A stretch of 64,000 nucleotides of DNA from Sphingomonas sp. Root241 (GCF_001428865.1 NZ_LMIV01000001.1:553776-617775); one strand, 5' to 3'; counted from the stretch's first letter, positions 18,381 to 28,469 are shown. Numbers and translations are program-made. Notes: a model not told the origin generated them from the sequence alone.

Positions 18381-19109
18381 TCATGCATTGCTCCAGCCGC
18401 CGTCGATGACGTTGATCGTGCCGGTCGTGTACGAAGACAGGTCGCTGCCGAGGTAGAGCGCGAGCTCGGCGATCTCCCGGGCCGATCCGATCCGGCCCAT
18501 CGGCTGGCGTGCAACGAACTCGGAACGGGCCCTGTCGGCATCGCCGGTCGCCGCGAGCCGCTCGTCGAGCGATGGCGACTGGACGGTGCCGGGGCAGATC
18601 GCGTTGCAGCGGATGCCATTGCCCACATAGTCCTGCGCGACCGACTTGGTGAGGCCGACCACCGCCGCTTTCGAGGCGCCGTAGACGAAGCGGTTCTGGA
18701 CCGCGATCACCGATCCGGCGACCGACGACATGTTGACGATCGATCCCCCACCGCGCGCGATCATGCCGGGCAGGAAGGCGCGGATCATCCGGTATGCGGA
18801 CTTCACGTTCAGATCGAACGAGAAGTCGAAATCCTTTTCCTCGGTGGTCAGGATCGTGCCCGCGTGGACGAAGCCCGCGCAGTTGAACAGGATGTCGATC
18901 TCGCCGACCTTCTCGCCGAACGCCGCAATCGCAGGACCGTCGAGCAGGTTCAGCACGTGCGTTTCGCACCCTTCGAGTGTCGCGAGCGCTTCGGCGTTGA
19001 TGTCGGCGGCGATGACCCGGGCGCCCTCGCGCGCAAACAGTTCGGCGCTGGCGCGGCCGATGCCCTGGGCGGCGGCGGTAATGACGGCGGTCTTGCCTGC
19101 AAGGCGCAT
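18381..19109 (-). CDS. SDR oxidoreductase, probable 2-keto-3-deoxy-L-fuconate dehydrogenase
   Basis: A 242-residue short-chain dehydrogenase. TAAAQGIGRA (11-20) binds NAD, NCAGFV follows, and YGASKAAV holds the catalytic Tyr-Lys. The sequence and its neighbours (L-fucose dehydrogenase-like and fuconolactonase-like genes) point to oxidation of 2-keto-3-deoxy-L-fuconate in the non-phosphorylating fucose pathway. It is last in its operon. The activity is inferred from context. Confidence 0.78.
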   Translation of the reverse strand: MRLAGKTAVITAAAQGIGRASAELFAREGARVIAADINAEALATLEGCETHVLNLLDGPAIAAFGEKVGEIDILFNCAGFVHAGTILTTEEKDFDFSFDLNVKSAYRMIRAFLPGMIARGGGSIVNMSSVAGSVIAVQNRFVYGASKAAVVGLTKSVAQDYVGNGIRCNAICPGTVQSPSLDERLAATGDADRARSEFVARQPMGRIGSAREIAELALYLGSDLSSYTTGTINVIDGGWSNA

Positions 19110-19123
19110 CTTTTCGTCTTTCC

Positions 19124-20176
19124 TCAAAGGGTGATGGAATCGGGAACGGGCGTGTCGGCGCGGATCAGGCCGCGATCCTTGAGGTCGCGCCACAGTGCCG
19201 GCGGAATGTCGGTCTGGATGAGCGCTACCGCCTGGGCGACCTGATCGGCGCTGTTCAGGCCGGGAATGACCGAGATGACCTGGGGATGGGCGAGGGGGAG
19301 CTGCAATGCAGCTGCGGCCAGCGGCACATCATGCTCGACACAGAGATCCTCGATCGCGCCGACGCGTGCGACGATCGCGGGCGCCGCGGGTTCGTAATTG
19401 TAATGAAGCTCGCCGCCGCCGCGCACGCCCCTGGCGAGAATGCCCGAATTGTATGGACCCCCGAGCACGATCTTGACATCGCGCCGCTCGCACAGCGGCA
19501 AGAATGTCTCCAGCGCTTCCTGCTCGAGCAAGGTGTAGCGGCCGGCGAGCAGGACGACGTCGATCTCGCCGACCGCCATCACTTCCTCGCACACCTGATA
19601 TTCGTTGACGCCCAGACCGATGGCGTCGACCGCGCCACCGTCGCGTAGTTCGCGCATCGCGCGGTAGCCGCCTTCCATGAACTCGGCGAAGCGGCGCGGG
19701 TGATCGTCGCCATGGGTCACGCGGCCGATATCGTGCGCTAAGAGGATATCGATGCGATCACGCCGCAACCGTGCGCGGCTCGCTTCGTACGAGCGCATCA
19801 CCGCGTCGTAGCTATAGTCGAACACGCTTTCGAACGGTTCGGGGGTCACGAACGCCTGCCGCGCCACCGAGAGATCGGTGCCGGGCTCAACCGGATCGAG
19901 CCGGCGGCCGACCTTGGTCGAGACGATCGCGCGTTGATCCGGATCGATCTCGGCAAGCGCATCCCCGAGGCGCTTTTCGCTCAGGCCGAAGCCGTAATGC
20001 GGCGCGGTGTCGTAATAAAGCAGGCCGGAATCCCACGCGCTGCGAACCGTCGCCGCGGCTTCTTCATCGGGGGTAGCGCGATAGAGGTTGCCGATCGCAG
20101 CCGCGCCGAAACCGAGCCGCCCCAGGGCATTGAGATCGACCATAAGCATGCGGCTCCCGCTAATCAGGGGTGTCAT
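19124..20176 (-). CDS. Aldo/keto reductase, probable L-fucose dehydrogenase
   Basis: A 350-residue TIM-barrel oxidoreductase. The AKR tetrad is visible: D56 and Y61 in YYDTAPHYGFG, K88 in STKVGR, and His in LLAHDIGR. It resembles the D-threo-aldose 1-dehydrogenase group that oxidises L-fucose to the lactone with NAD(P)+. Its start overlaps the fuconolactonase stop (ATGA). L-galactose or another threo-aldose is an alternative substrate. Confidence 0.82.
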   Translation of the reverse strand: MTPLISGSRMLMVDLNALGRLGFGAAAIGNLYRATPDEEAAATVRSAWDSGLLYYDTAPHYGFGLSEKRLGDALAEIDPDQRAIVSTKVGRRLDPVEPGTDLSVARQAFVTPEPFESVFDYSYDAVMRSYEASRARLRRDRIDILLAHDIGRVTHGDDHPRRFAEFMEGGYRAMRELRDGGAVDAIGLGVNEYQVCEEVMAVGEIDVVLLAGRYTLLEQEALETFLPLCERRDVKIVLGGPYNSGILARGVRGGGELHYNYEPAAPAIVARVGAIEDLCVEHDVPLAAAALQLPLAHPQVISVIPGLNSADQVAQAVALIQTDIPPALWRDLKDRGLIRADTPVPDSITL

Positions 20177-21033
20177 ACGTCATGGGTCAAAGCATAAAAG
20201 CTTCTCGCCGAGCCCTCGAACAGCCGTGCCAGCGCGGCGGGCGTCGCGGTGCCAACCAGATCGAGGGTCGCGTCGACCCAATCCGGGTAGCTGTCGCCGG
20301 CGTGGCGCAGTACCGGCCAGTCGCTGCCCCACATCAAGCGCTCGCCGAAACACGCCACGAGATGCGCGACATAGGGACGCAGCGTTTCATATGGCTGGCC
20401 CGCGGCCTGCTCGGTGCGCAGCCCCGACAGCTTGCACCAGAGATTGGGGAGCGCCGCCAGCGCGGCGATCTCGTCGCGCCACGGATCGAGTTCGCCTCGC
20501 GCCGCTCGGGGTTTGGCGGCGTGATCGACCACGATCGGAAGCTCGGGCCAGCGCGTGGCGAAGCGGTGGAGCGTATTCAGGTGCCGCGGCTGGATCAGCG
20601 CGTCGAAACGCAGGTCGTGCGCGAGCATCGCCTCGATCGCCGGGTCGAGACCGGATTGCAGGATCCATTCGGTGTCCGCGATGCCCTGGAGCATCGGGCG
20701 CAGGCCGCGGATCCTGGGCTGGTCGGCCAGTTCGGCGATGCGGTGCGGCGCTTGCGGATGCGCGAGGTCGACCCAGCCGACGATCGCGTGGATGAGCGGG
20801 TCGTCGAGCGCGAGCATCCAGTCGGTATCACGGTCGTCGCCCTGCGACTGGACGAGCACGCCGCCGACCAGGTTCGAGCCTGCGACTTCGGCGCGTAGAT
20901 CATCGGGCAGGAAATCGCGGTGGATGCGCGGCCATTCGGCGTCGGGCCACGAATGGCCGGGCCCGCCGATCCGCCAGAAATGCATATGCGAATCGAGAAT
21001 GCGGATCAGCGCGGCGGTGGGGCGGTCGTTCAT
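20173..21033 (-). CDS. Amidohydrolase, probable L-fuconolactonase
   Basis: A 286-residue amidohydrolase-2 family barrel. The metal site begins with DSHMHFW; a barrel His lies in VVDHAAKP; MWGSDWPV holds the catalytic Asp. Sugar lactonases of COG3618 share this layout. The coupled downstream dehydrogenase makes hydrolysis of L-fucono-1,5-lactone the best guess. Confidence 0.8.
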   Translation of the reverse strand: MNDRPTAALIRILDSHMHFWRIGGPGHSWPDAEWPRIHRDFLPDDLRAEVAGSNLVGGVLVQSQGDDRDTDWMLALDDPLIHAIVGWVDLAHPQAPHRIAELADQPRIRGLRPMLQGIADTEWILQSGLDPAIEAMLAHDLRFDALIQPRHLNTLHRFATRWPELPIVVDHAAKPRAARGELDPWRDEIAALAALPNLWCKLSGLRTEQAAGQPYETLRPYVAHLVACFGERLMWGSDWPVLRHAGDSYPDWVDATLDLVGTATPAALARLFEGSARSFYALTHDV

Positions 21034-21204
21034 CGCAGGTGCGTCTCGTTCATGAAGGCGTTCGCCGGCACGTTGCGCGCTTACCGGGAGTGCATGCTCA
21101 CGTCGATCATTCGCGTGCGACCTCCCTGGATGTTGCGGCAAGGAGGTCGATTAGCACGCCGGCCGACGAAGCATATGATTGGTGTATTCGTCAGTGGCCG
21201 GGCA

Positions 21205-22143
21205 TCAGGCCTCGCGGAGACCCTCTTGCGCGGCCATACGCCGCGCCTCACGCGAACGGACGAACGCACTGACGAGGATTCCGCCGAGGATCAGGCCCAT
21301 TCCGGCGAAGTGATGCGCGTGCAGCTGTTCGCCCAGCGTGACCGCCGCGAGCAGCGCGCCGAACAGCGGCATCAGCGTGATCGCCTGGCCCGCGCTTGCC
21401 GGCCCCAGCGTCGCGACGGCGGCATTGAACAGGGCAAAAGCGACGACCGAGGGCAGCAATGCCACATAGAGCACCGCGGCGAACACGCCCGGCGTCCAGT
21501 GCATCACGGCGATCTCGCGCCACTCGGTGGCGGCCAGCGGGAGCATCGCGAGCACGCCGATCGCGAAGGTGACCGTGAGGAAGCTCGGGGCATGAAGCTT
21601 CGGGCGGAGGCGCAGCAGCGAGGTGTAGAAGGCCCAGGCGACCACGCCGCACAGGATCAGCGCGTCGCCGCGATTAAAGGCGACCTGCGACAGCGCACCA
21701 AGCTTGCCCTGGAAGATGATCATCACGACGCCGAACGTAGACAGTGCGACGCCGATGATCGCACCGATCCCTGCACGCGCGCCGAAGATGAGGAAGTCGA
21801 CGAGCAGCACCAAAGCGGGGATCGCCGCCTGCACCAGCAGGCCATTGCTCGCCGTGGTGTAGCGCAGCCCCGAATAGAGGAAGCCGTTGAACGCGGCGAC
21901 GCCGAGCAGGCCCAGGAGGAGGATCACCGGCCAGTTGCGCACGATCGCACCGCGATCCTCGGCGAGGTGGCGGACGGCGAGGGGGGCGATCACCAGCAAG
22001 GCCCCGGTCCAGCGCAGCAATGCGAGAAACAGCGGCGGTATGTCGTCGCGCACCGCGCGGCCGACGATCGAATTGCCTGCCCAGAGCAGCATCACCAGCA
22101 CGAGCATGCAATAAGCGGCGGTCTGGGGGCGCAGGCGGATCAT
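21205..22143 (-). CDS. EamA/DMT family membrane transporter
   Basis: A 312-residue protein of about ten transmembrane helices with two EamA repeats (LVMLLWAGNSIVGRA near the start; GPASAGQAITLMPLFGALLA near the end). DMT proteins usually export metabolites; a few import sugars. It lies upstream of the fuconolactonase gene with a 171-bp gap, so a role with fucose is possible but unproven. Confidence 0.83.
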   Translation of the reverse strand: MIRLRPQTAAYCMLVLVMLLWAGNSIVGRAVRDDIPPLFLALLRWTGALLVIAPLAVRHLAEDRGAIVRNWPVILLLGLLGVAAFNGFLYSGLRYTTASNGLLVQAAIPALVLLVDFLIFGARAGIGAIIGVALSTFGVVMIIFQGKLGALSQVAFNRGDALILCGVVAWAFYTSLLRLRPKLHAPSFLTVTFAIGVLAMLPLAATEWREIAVMHWTPGVFAAVLYVALLPSVVAFALFNAAVATLGPASAGQAITLMPLFGALLAAVTLGEQLHAHHFAGMGLILGGILVSAFVRSREARRMAAQEGLREA

Positions 22144-22222
22144 GCCCGCCCTCTAGGGGAGGTGGCACCCGTTCGCCAGACGGAAGGGGCAGGAAGACCG
22201 CTGACGCCCCAATTGCAGACAT

Positions 22223-22247
22223 GCTTGCAATGTAGGATTTCGCCTGA
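22223..22247 (+). repeat. Copy 2 of the 25-bp dispersed repeat
   Basis: It reads GCTTGCAATGTAGGATTTCG then CCTGA on the plus strand, identical to the minus-strand copy at 4177-4201. It lies 80 bp upstream of the EamA start. The surrounding 22144-22444 gap holds no gene I can support. Confidence 0.6.
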
Positions 22248-22444
22248 CAGCCTCATCTAGCTCTTTGACATCGTAACGCCCCTCTCATCCTGCTCGTGCG
22301 AAAGCAGGAGATAGCGCTGCCTGGTCCACACCATCCTGGATTGCCTGCGCAGGAACACGGCCGGCCAGAACGATGCAATCAGTGTGACCCTAGTGTGACC
22401 TTTCGCGGCTAACCACCCGTTCTCCGCCGTGAGGCACCGGGCGG

Positions 22445-23233
22445 CTAGCGCACCAGCAACGGGCGCATCTCCGGAACCGCGGCGGCCAGCTCGCGCGTGA
22501 CCATCGCCGCGAAGTAATTGGCGCCCTCGATGCCCAGATGCGTGCGATCGAACGAGAGCTTGGGTTGCGCCATCGGGCGGACCTCTATTTCTGTCGTCGC
22601 CGTGGGCCCGATCGGCGCGGAGCCGGGCGGGAGCTGCGCAAAGCGGTCCGCCGCGGCTTCGCCCATCGCCTGCACCGCGGCGCTGCTCTCGACATTGAGA
22701 TCGAGCAGCGGAACCTTCTTCTCCACGGCGACCTTGCGTATCGCCGCCGCCCAGGGTTCGAGGTCGTTCTGGAGCTTGCCGTCCTTGAACATCCGGCGGG
22801 TGAGCGGCGTCAGCAGCACCGGCTTCGCGCCTGCGGCACGGACCTCGTCGACATAGCGCGCCATGTTGGCGGGGAATTCGGTGGCGAGGTCGGTCGAGCG
22901 GCCGGGCTTGCCGGGCTGATCGTTATGGCCGAACTGGATCAGCACCCAGACATTCTTGTAGCCCGGCGTGCGCATCTCGGCGAGCGCGAGGTCCCACGAG
23001 CCTTCGGCGCGATAGCTGCCCGAGCTGCGCCCGCCGCGCGCGAGGTTCACGCAGGCCGCGAACGAAGTCACGTGATAGGCGCAGAAGCTCGGCCCCCAGC
23101 CCCCGATCACCGCAGTGGTCGAATCGCCGACGAGGACGATCTTGGATGCGGCGATCGGACGCTGCGCTTCCGGCGCGGTCTGCGCGGCGGTCGGGGCGGC
23201 GAGCAGCATCGCAGTGAAGGCAAGGCTGCGCAT
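22445..23233 (-). CDS. Secreted GDSL/SGNH hydrolase, rhamnogalacturonan acetylesterase type
   Basis: A 262-residue protein with an N-terminal signal peptide (MRSLAFTAMLLAAPTAAQTA). LVGDSTTA is the GDS block with the catalytic Ser, GGRSS carries the oxyanion Gly, QFGHNDQ the Asn block, and DRTHLGIEGA the catalytic Asp/His. This is the CE12-like plan that removes acetyl groups from pectic or hemicellulosic chains. The start overlaps the GH43 stop by 1 bp (TGATG). Confidence 0.85.
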   Translation of the reverse strand: MRSLAFTAMLLAAPTAAQTAPEAQRPIAASKIVLVGDSTTAVIGGWGPSFCAYHVTSFAACVNLARGGRSSGSYRAEGSWDLALAEMRTPGYKNVWVLIQFGHNDQPGKPGRSTDLATEFPANMARYVDEVRAAGAKPVLLTPLTRRMFKDGKLQNDLEPWAAAIRKVAVEKKVPLLDLNVESSAAVQAMGEAAADRFAQLPPGSAPIGPTATTEIEVRPMAQPKLSFDRTHLGIEGANYFAAMVTRELAAAVPEMRPLLVR

Positions 23234-24819
23234 CACAGCGCGCGGAACCGGAAGTCGCGGAAGCGCGCCTCGCCTTCGCCTGCCGAATAGAGGCCCGGAC
23301 GCAGCATCAGGAAACCGCCGCGGACATTGTGGTGATAGCCCGAGACCTCCATGCCGCGATCGAAGCGCTTCCACGTCCGGCCGTCCCCCGAGGTGTGGAA
23401 GGAAACGATGTGGCGATTGTTGGTGACGCGCATCTTCATGCGGCGCCCATGCGGATTGGCGGGGCGCCCGCGCTCGATGCCGTATTGGTGCGTGACGAAG
23501 CGCTTCTCGTCGAAGCCGAGCCCGGCATAGAGCTTCTCGTCGTAGAAGAGCAGCAGGCCGGCGACGCCGCCTGGCGCGATCTCGATATCGCATTCGAACT
23601 GATAGGCCTGGTCGCCGGCGATGAGGAGCAGGGGCGAGGAACTGCTCGGCGCGGTGCCGCTGGCCTTGAGCACGAGCGCGCCGTTCTCGACGCGCTGGCG
23701 GCTGCTCTCGTCGGGCGCGGGCTTGAAGAAATTCCAGTGGCTGCCGAGCTGTAGCGGCTTGCTGAAATCGTCGGACAGCGGCTGGCCGTGGGGCAGCGCG
23801 GTGCCGCCCTTGGGCTTGCGGATCGGCTGCGACAGATCGCCGCCCTTCATCCGGAACCAGCCGTCCTTCGTCCATTCGATTGGATCGAGCAGGGTCTGGC
23901 GGCCGAGCGTCCAATAGCCGTTCTCGAAGCCGTGATAGACCGACCACCAGCTGCCGTCGGGCGCCTCGACCAGCGAGGCATGGCCGCGCGACCACCATTT
24001 CTCGTCCACGCTGGTGGTGCGCACCAGCGGATTGGCGGGGCATTGCTCCCACGGCCCGTGGATCGATCGGGCTCGTGCGGCGATGACCATGTGGCCGGTC
24101 GGCGGGCCGGCAGTGCCGCCCACTGCGGTGATCATGTAGAAATAGTCGCCGTGGCGGTGGATCTTGGGCCCCTCGGGGGAGAAGCCCTCGACGTCCCAAT
24201 CGTCGGGATAACGCCATGGATCGTAGACGTGCTCGACTGCGCCGACGGTCGATAGCCCGTCGGCCGACAGGCGGATGCGGTCGCCGCCCGACAAGAACAG
24301 CCAGCGCGATCCGTCTTCGCCGACCGCGTGGCAGGGGTCGATATGGCTGTGCAGCCCGAGGTCTATCGGGTCGCTCCACGGGCCGTCGATATGATCGGCC
24401 CAGATCACGAAGATCGAGTTCGGCTTCGCCTTGACCGGGATATAGAGGAAATAGCGGCCGTCGTGCTTCTCGAGGCTGACGGCCCAGACCGAGCCGATAT
24501 TCTTCGTCAGCGCGGCCTTGCGCGGCTGCCAGTTCACCAGATCGCGCGAATGCCAGATCGTGAGCCCCGGATAGGAATCGAAGCTGGAGAAGGTCATGTA
24601 GTAATCGGTGCCGTCCTTCAGGATGGCGGGATCGGCGCGGTCGCCTGAGATCAGCGGATTGAGGAAATTGCCGTTGCCGAGATCGGCGATGCGCTGATTG
24701 TCGAAGCCGCGCTTCCAGTCAGGCGCGGGCTTGCGCGCGGGCGCCGCCTCGGCAGGAAGCGCCAGCGCGCCGCCTCCGAGCAAGGCGGTGCCGATCGATT
24801 CGCGACGCGTGAACTTCAT
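23233..24819 (-). CDS. Glycoside hydrolase family 43 with C-terminal concanavalin-like domain
   Basis: A 528-residue exported enzyme with a Tat-like leader (TRRESIGTALLGGGALALPA). Residues about 50-330 form the GH43 propeller: GDRADPAILKDG carries the base Asp, HIDPCHA the pKa-tuning Asp, and FSPEGPKI the acid Glu. The last roughly 190 residues (from SDDFSKP) look like the beta-sandwich domain of beta-xylosidases and arabinofuranosidases. It probably removes xylose, arabinose or galactose from side chains. Confidence 0.85.
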   Translation of the reverse strand: MKFTRRESIGTALLGGGALALPAEAAPARKPAPDWKRGFDNQRIADLGNGNFLNPLISGDRADPAILKDGTDYYMTFSSFDSYPGLTIWHSRDLVNWQPRKAALTKNIGSVWAVSLEKHDGRYFLYIPVKAKPNSIFVIWADHIDGPWSDPIDLGLHSHIDPCHAVGEDGSRWLFLSGGDRIRLSADGLSTVGAVEHVYDPWRYPDDWDVEGFSPEGPKIHRHGDYFYMITAVGGTAGPPTGHMVIAARARSIHGPWEQCPANPLVRTTSVDEKWWSRGHASLVEAPDGSWWSVYHGFENGYWTLGRQTLLDPIEWTKDGWFRMKGGDLSQPIRKPKGGTALPHGQPLSDDFSKPLQLGSHWNFFKPAPDESSRQRVENGALVLKASGTAPSSSSPLLLIAGDQAYQFECDIEIAPGGVAGLLLFYDEKLYAGLGFDEKRFVTHQYGIERGRPANPHGRRMKMRVTNNRHIVSFHTSGDGRTWKRFDRGMEVSGYHHNVRGGFLMLRPGLYSAGEGEARFRDFRFRAL

Positions 24820-24823
24820 CGGG

Positions 24824-27157
24824 TTATCCTCGGAAACTGGAGGCGGTGAGAATGAGCGGGCGCCCGGCGCGCAACGTGACCCGGCGGGTACGGCCATGCG
24901 CGACGAGCGTACGTTCGCCCGAGATGTCGGGCGTAAGCCGAGCTCGGACGAGCCGACCGCCGCGCCATTCCAGATCGACGCCGCAGCCGCCGCGTGCGCG
25001 CAGGCCGGCGATCGATCCTTCCGGCCACGCACCGGGCAAAGCGGGAAGCAAGTGGATCGTCTCGCCGCGGCTCTGCATCAGCATTTCGACCATGCCCGCC
25101 GCGCCGCCGAAATTACCGTCGATCTGGAAGGGCGGATGCGCGTCGAACAGATTGGGATAGGTGCGCTCGGGACCGAGCAGGAAGGCGAGGATCGCATGCG
25201 CGCGGTCGCCGTCGCGCAGCCGCGCCCACAGGTTGATTCGCCACGCCGTCGCCCAGCCGGTGGCGCGGTCGCCGCGGATCTCGAGGCTCCGTCGCGCCGC
25301 GGCGGCGAGATCGGGGGTGCGCTCCGGATCGATCTGGTCCGATGGATAGAGACCATAGAGATGCGAGACGTGACGATGATGCACGTCGCCGGCATCGGCG
25401 TCCCAATCCTCCTGCCATTCCTGGAGCTGGCCCTGCTTGCCGATCTTGTACGGCGCGAGCGCGGCCCGCGCGGTTTCGGCTTCGCGCACGAAATCCGCGT
25501 CGCGGTTCAGGATGCGTGCGGCGGCGGCGGTCTGTCCGAACAGGTCGCGCAGGATCGCCATGTCCATCGTCGGCCCGGCGCAGAGCGACGAGCCATGGCC
25601 ATGATCATTCTCGGGGCTGAGCGAGGGATTGGTGACGAGGAATCCGCTCTTCGGATCGCGCTGGAGCGTGTCGAGGAAGAAGCGCGATGCCCCCGCCATC
25701 AGCGGATAGGCCGAGGCGAGGAAATCCCGGTCGCGCGTATAGTCCCAATGCTCCCAGAGATGCGTGCACAGCCATGCGCCGCCGGTGGGCCACAACCCGT
25801 ATTTGGCGCCGTCGATCGGCGCCGTCGCACGCCACAGATCGACATTGTGGTGCGCTACCCAGCCGCGGGCGCCGTACATCGTCCGTGCGGTGCGCGCGCC
25901 GGTCTCCGCGATCTCGCGGATCATCTGAACCAGCGGCGCGATGCATTCGGATAGATTGGCCGAATGCGCGGGCCAATAGTTCATCTCGGTATTGATGTTG
26001 ATCGTGTATTTGGAGCCCCAGGGCGGCTTCAGGCTCTCGTTCCACAGCCCCTGCAACGTCGCGGGCTGCCCGCCCGGCTGCGAGCAGGCGATCAGCAGAT
26101 AGCGCGCATATTGGAAATAGAGCGTGGCGAGCGCCGGATCGGCGGCGGCGTTGTTGGCGGCGACGCGCCGGTCGGTCGGCAGGTCGGCGGCGGGCGTGCG
26201 GCCGAGATCGATCGCGACCCGACGAAACAGGCGGCGGTGCGCGGTGGCGGCATCGGCGGCGATGCGTTCGAAGGACTGGCCGCGCGCGCCTGCAATCGCC
26301 GCGGCGGTGAGCGCCTCGGGATCGCCAGTCGCGTCGTCGTAACGCCGATAGTTGGTCGCCATTGCGATCAGCAGCGTCACGCTGGTGGCGCCGCGCAGGA
26401 CGAGCTTGTCGCCCTCTGCGACGAGCGTCCCGCCCTCGGGGACTGCCGCAAGCCGCGCGGCGAAGCGGAGGCCGGCGGGTTTGGTCTGCTCGGCGGTGTT
26501 GGTGCCGGTCATCAGCAGCGCGGCCGTGCCATCCGCGCGGACCACGGCGCTCTTCTGCGGCGAAGTGAAACCGATCGTCACGTCGAGCGCGCCGGGCTTC
26601 GACACGCTGAGCCGGACCGCGATCACGTTGCGCCCCGGAGAGGCGATCACTTCGCGGCGGTGCGTGACGCCGTTCGCGACGAAGCGGGTTTCGGCTAGCG
26701 CGGCATCGAGGTCGAGCGACCTGCGATAGTCCTGCGTCTCGCCCAGGCCGGTGAAGTCGAGCAGCAAATCGCCGAGTGCCTGATACGACATCTGGCGGAG
26801 CGGCGTGGCCATGACCTTGGCATTGGCGAAGGCCTCCGCCTCGGCGAAGCGGCCTTCGAAGATCATCCGGCGCAGCTCAGGCATCGCCTCGCGCGCGGCG
26901 GGGTTCACCGGGTCATAGGGCGCACCGCCCCAGAGCGTGGCTTCGTTGAGCTGGAGCCGCTCATGCGCGGTGCCGCCGAAAACCATCGCGCCGAGCTTGC
27001 CGTTGCCGATCGGCAGCGCCTCTTCCCAGCGCGCGGCGGGCTGGCGATACCACAAAGCGAGGGGCTGCGCCGCCGCGGTTGTGCCGGCACGTGCGCTCGA
27101 CGCGGCCAGCACACCGCCGGCGAAAGTCGTTACGGCCTCACGACGATTGAGCTTCAT
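24824..27157 (-). CDS. Glycoside hydrolase family 95, alpha-L-fucosidase
   Basis: A 777-residue enzyme with a Tat-like leader (NRREAVTTFAGGVLAASSARA). The family blocks are ordered as expected: N-terminal LWYRQPAARWEEALPIGNG, then NTEMNYWPAHSANLSE, GWVAHHNVDLWR, WPTGGAWLCTHLWEHW, NPSLSPEN and DGNFGGAAGMVEML. GH95 releases alpha-1,2-L-fucose, or L-galactose in some members, by inversion. It links the polysaccharide operon to the nearby fucose-oxidation operon. Confidence 0.9.
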   Translation of the reverse strand: MKLNRREAVTTFAGGVLAASSARAGTTAAAQPLALWYRQPAARWEEALPIGNGKLGAMVFGGTAHERLQLNEATLWGGAPYDPVNPAAREAMPELRRMIFEGRFAEAEAFANAKVMATPLRQMSYQALGDLLLDFTGLGETQDYRRSLDLDAALAETRFVANGVTHRREVIASPGRNVIAVRLSVSKPGALDVTIGFTSPQKSAVVRADGTAALLMTGTNTAEQTKPAGLRFAARLAAVPEGGTLVAEGDKLVLRGATSVTLLIAMATNYRRYDDATGDPEALTAAAIAGARGQSFERIAADAATAHRRLFRRVAIDLGRTPAADLPTDRRVAANNAAADPALATLYFQYARYLLIACSQPGGQPATLQGLWNESLKPPWGSKYTININTEMNYWPAHSANLSECIAPLVQMIREIAETGARTARTMYGARGWVAHHNVDLWRATAPIDGAKYGLWPTGGAWLCTHLWEHWDYTRDRDFLASAYPLMAGASRFFLDTLQRDPKSGFLVTNPSLSPENDHGHGSSLCAGPTMDMAILRDLFGQTAAAARILNRDADFVREAETARAALAPYKIGKQGQLQEWQEDWDADAGDVHHRHVSHLYGLYPSDQIDPERTPDLAAAARRSLEIRGDRATGWATAWRINLWARLRDGDRAHAILAFLLGPERTYPNLFDAHPPFQIDGNFGGAAGMVEMLMQSRGETIHLLPALPGAWPEGSIAGLRARGGCGVDLEWRGGRLVRARLTPDISGERTLVAHGRTRRVTLRAGRPLILTASSFRG

Positions 27158-27161
27158 GCGG

Positions 27162-28379
27162 TCACCTTGCAAAGGGCTGGTCGCGCGCGACGATCACGCG
27201 GCCGTCCGGGGCGAAGTCGATGCGGACGAGGCCGGGCTTCTCGCGCCACGGGCTGGCCTCGTCGTTGCCGAAGAAAGTGACCCACCAATTTCCCTGCTTG
27301 TCATGCAGGAAATTGCCGCCGCCACAGCAAGGCGGGCCTTCGTGGCGATTGCGCCATGGGCCGGTTGGCTTGTCCGACATCCACATGGCAAAGGAATAGC
27401 GGCCTTCGTAGCGATCGACGACGCCGAGATAGTAGATGCCATTCCGCTTGAACATCGTCGCGCCTTCATAGCCGAAATGGCGATAGCCTTTCGCGGCGCA
27501 TTCGGCGCGGTGATGTTTGGGATCCAGATCATATTCGCCTTCGGCCGCGACCATCTTCTGCCATGGGCCGGCGAACCCGCTCATGTCGTCGTTGAGGCGC
27601 ACGATCTCGTCGGCCGAGCCGAGCGTGAACCAGACCGATCCGTCGTCATCCTCGAACAGAGTCGCATCGATGCCGCCGCGCAGCGGCTTGTCCGGTGAGA
27701 AAGCGTGGACATACGGCCCCTCGGGCTTGCCGGTCTTGCTCCAGAGGATCGCGACGCCGGCGCGGCTCATCGAGTGGACGATGAAGTAATTGCCGCGGAT
27801 GAAGTGGATTTCGGGCGCCCAGAGCGCGCGAAAAGGCACGCCCTTGCGCATCCGCCAGTTCTTCTCCCACACGCCGTCGCGTTCGATGCTCCAGACCAGC
27901 CCCAGATAGTCCCAATCCCGAAGGTTCTTCGAGCGCCACAGCTCGACGCCGTCATTGACGGCCCAGATATTGTCGCCGGTCGAGCCGGTCATATAATAAT
28001 GGCCGTCGCCGCCCAGGCGGACGATCGTGTCGCGGATATGGACGTCGTGGAGCGGGCGGATCGCGGGGAGCAGTCCGGTGGCCACTGCGCTGCCGCTAGC
28101 CGAATCGTCCCATGGCGCTATCGGGTAAGGCGGTTTGCCGGCCCCCTTGAAACGGACATTGGGGAGCCCCGAGACCCAGCCGCCGCCGATGCTCGCCGCA
28201 TCGGGCTTTCGGCCTGGGCCGCTCCGGCCGGAATAGGGCCAATAATCCTTGGGCGGGGCAGGGACGATCCGGCCGCTGTCGTCGCCCTTCGGATCAAGCT
28301 GGCCGCCTGAAAGCGGCGCGGGGCCATAGGGAGCATCCTGTGCCGAGGCCGCCCCACCTAGCGCCGCTCCGCCGAGCAA
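27162..28379 (-). CDS. Glycoside hydrolase family 43 protein with a problematic start
   Basis: A five-bladed propeller enzyme: RDTIVRLGGDGHYYMTG, WAPEIHFIRGNYF, GGIDATLFEDDDGSV, GYEGATMF and a closing GGGNFLHDKQGNWW. The coordinates use the last canonical start (TTG 28379). However, the frame is open further upstream and encodes a Tat-like leader (YDRRSLLAGGLLLGGAAL), with no ATG, GTG or TTG to start it. AAGGAGG sits 6 nt before an in-frame ATC (28454); a CTG lies at 28427. It follows the TonB receptor stop directly and precedes GH95 by 4 bp. Confidence 0.8.
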   Translation of the reverse strand: MLGGAALGGAASAQDAPYGPAPLSGGQLDPKGDDSGRIVPAPPKDYWPYSGRSGPGRKPDAASIGGGWVSGLPNVRFKGAGKPPYPIAPWDDSASGSAVATGLLPAIRPLHDVHIRDTIVRLGGDGHYYMTGSTGDNIWAVNDGVELWRSKNLRDWDYLGLVWSIERDGVWEKNWRMRKGVPFRALWAPEIHFIRGNYFIVHSMSRAGVAILWSKTGKPEGPYVHAFSPDKPLRGGIDATLFEDDDGSVWFTLGSADEIVRLNDDMSGFAGPWQKMVAAEGEYDLDPKHHRAECAAKGYRHFGYEGATMFKRNGIYYLGVVDRYEGRYSFAMWMSDKPTGPWRNRHEGPPCCGGGNFLHDKQGNWWVTFFGNDEASPWREKPGLVRIDFAPDGRVIVARDQPFAR

Positions 28380-28469
28380 AAGGCCACCGGCGAGGAGCGA
28401 CCTTCGATCATATCGATAGTCGTCCAGGCCGGCGGAGGGGACAGGCGGATGGATCGTTCGCCTCCTTGT

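Noticed and set aside
20920..22260. 446-codon plus-strand ORF opposite the EamA gene
   Set aside because: Antisense shadow; it also runs through an intergenic region and the dispersed repeat.
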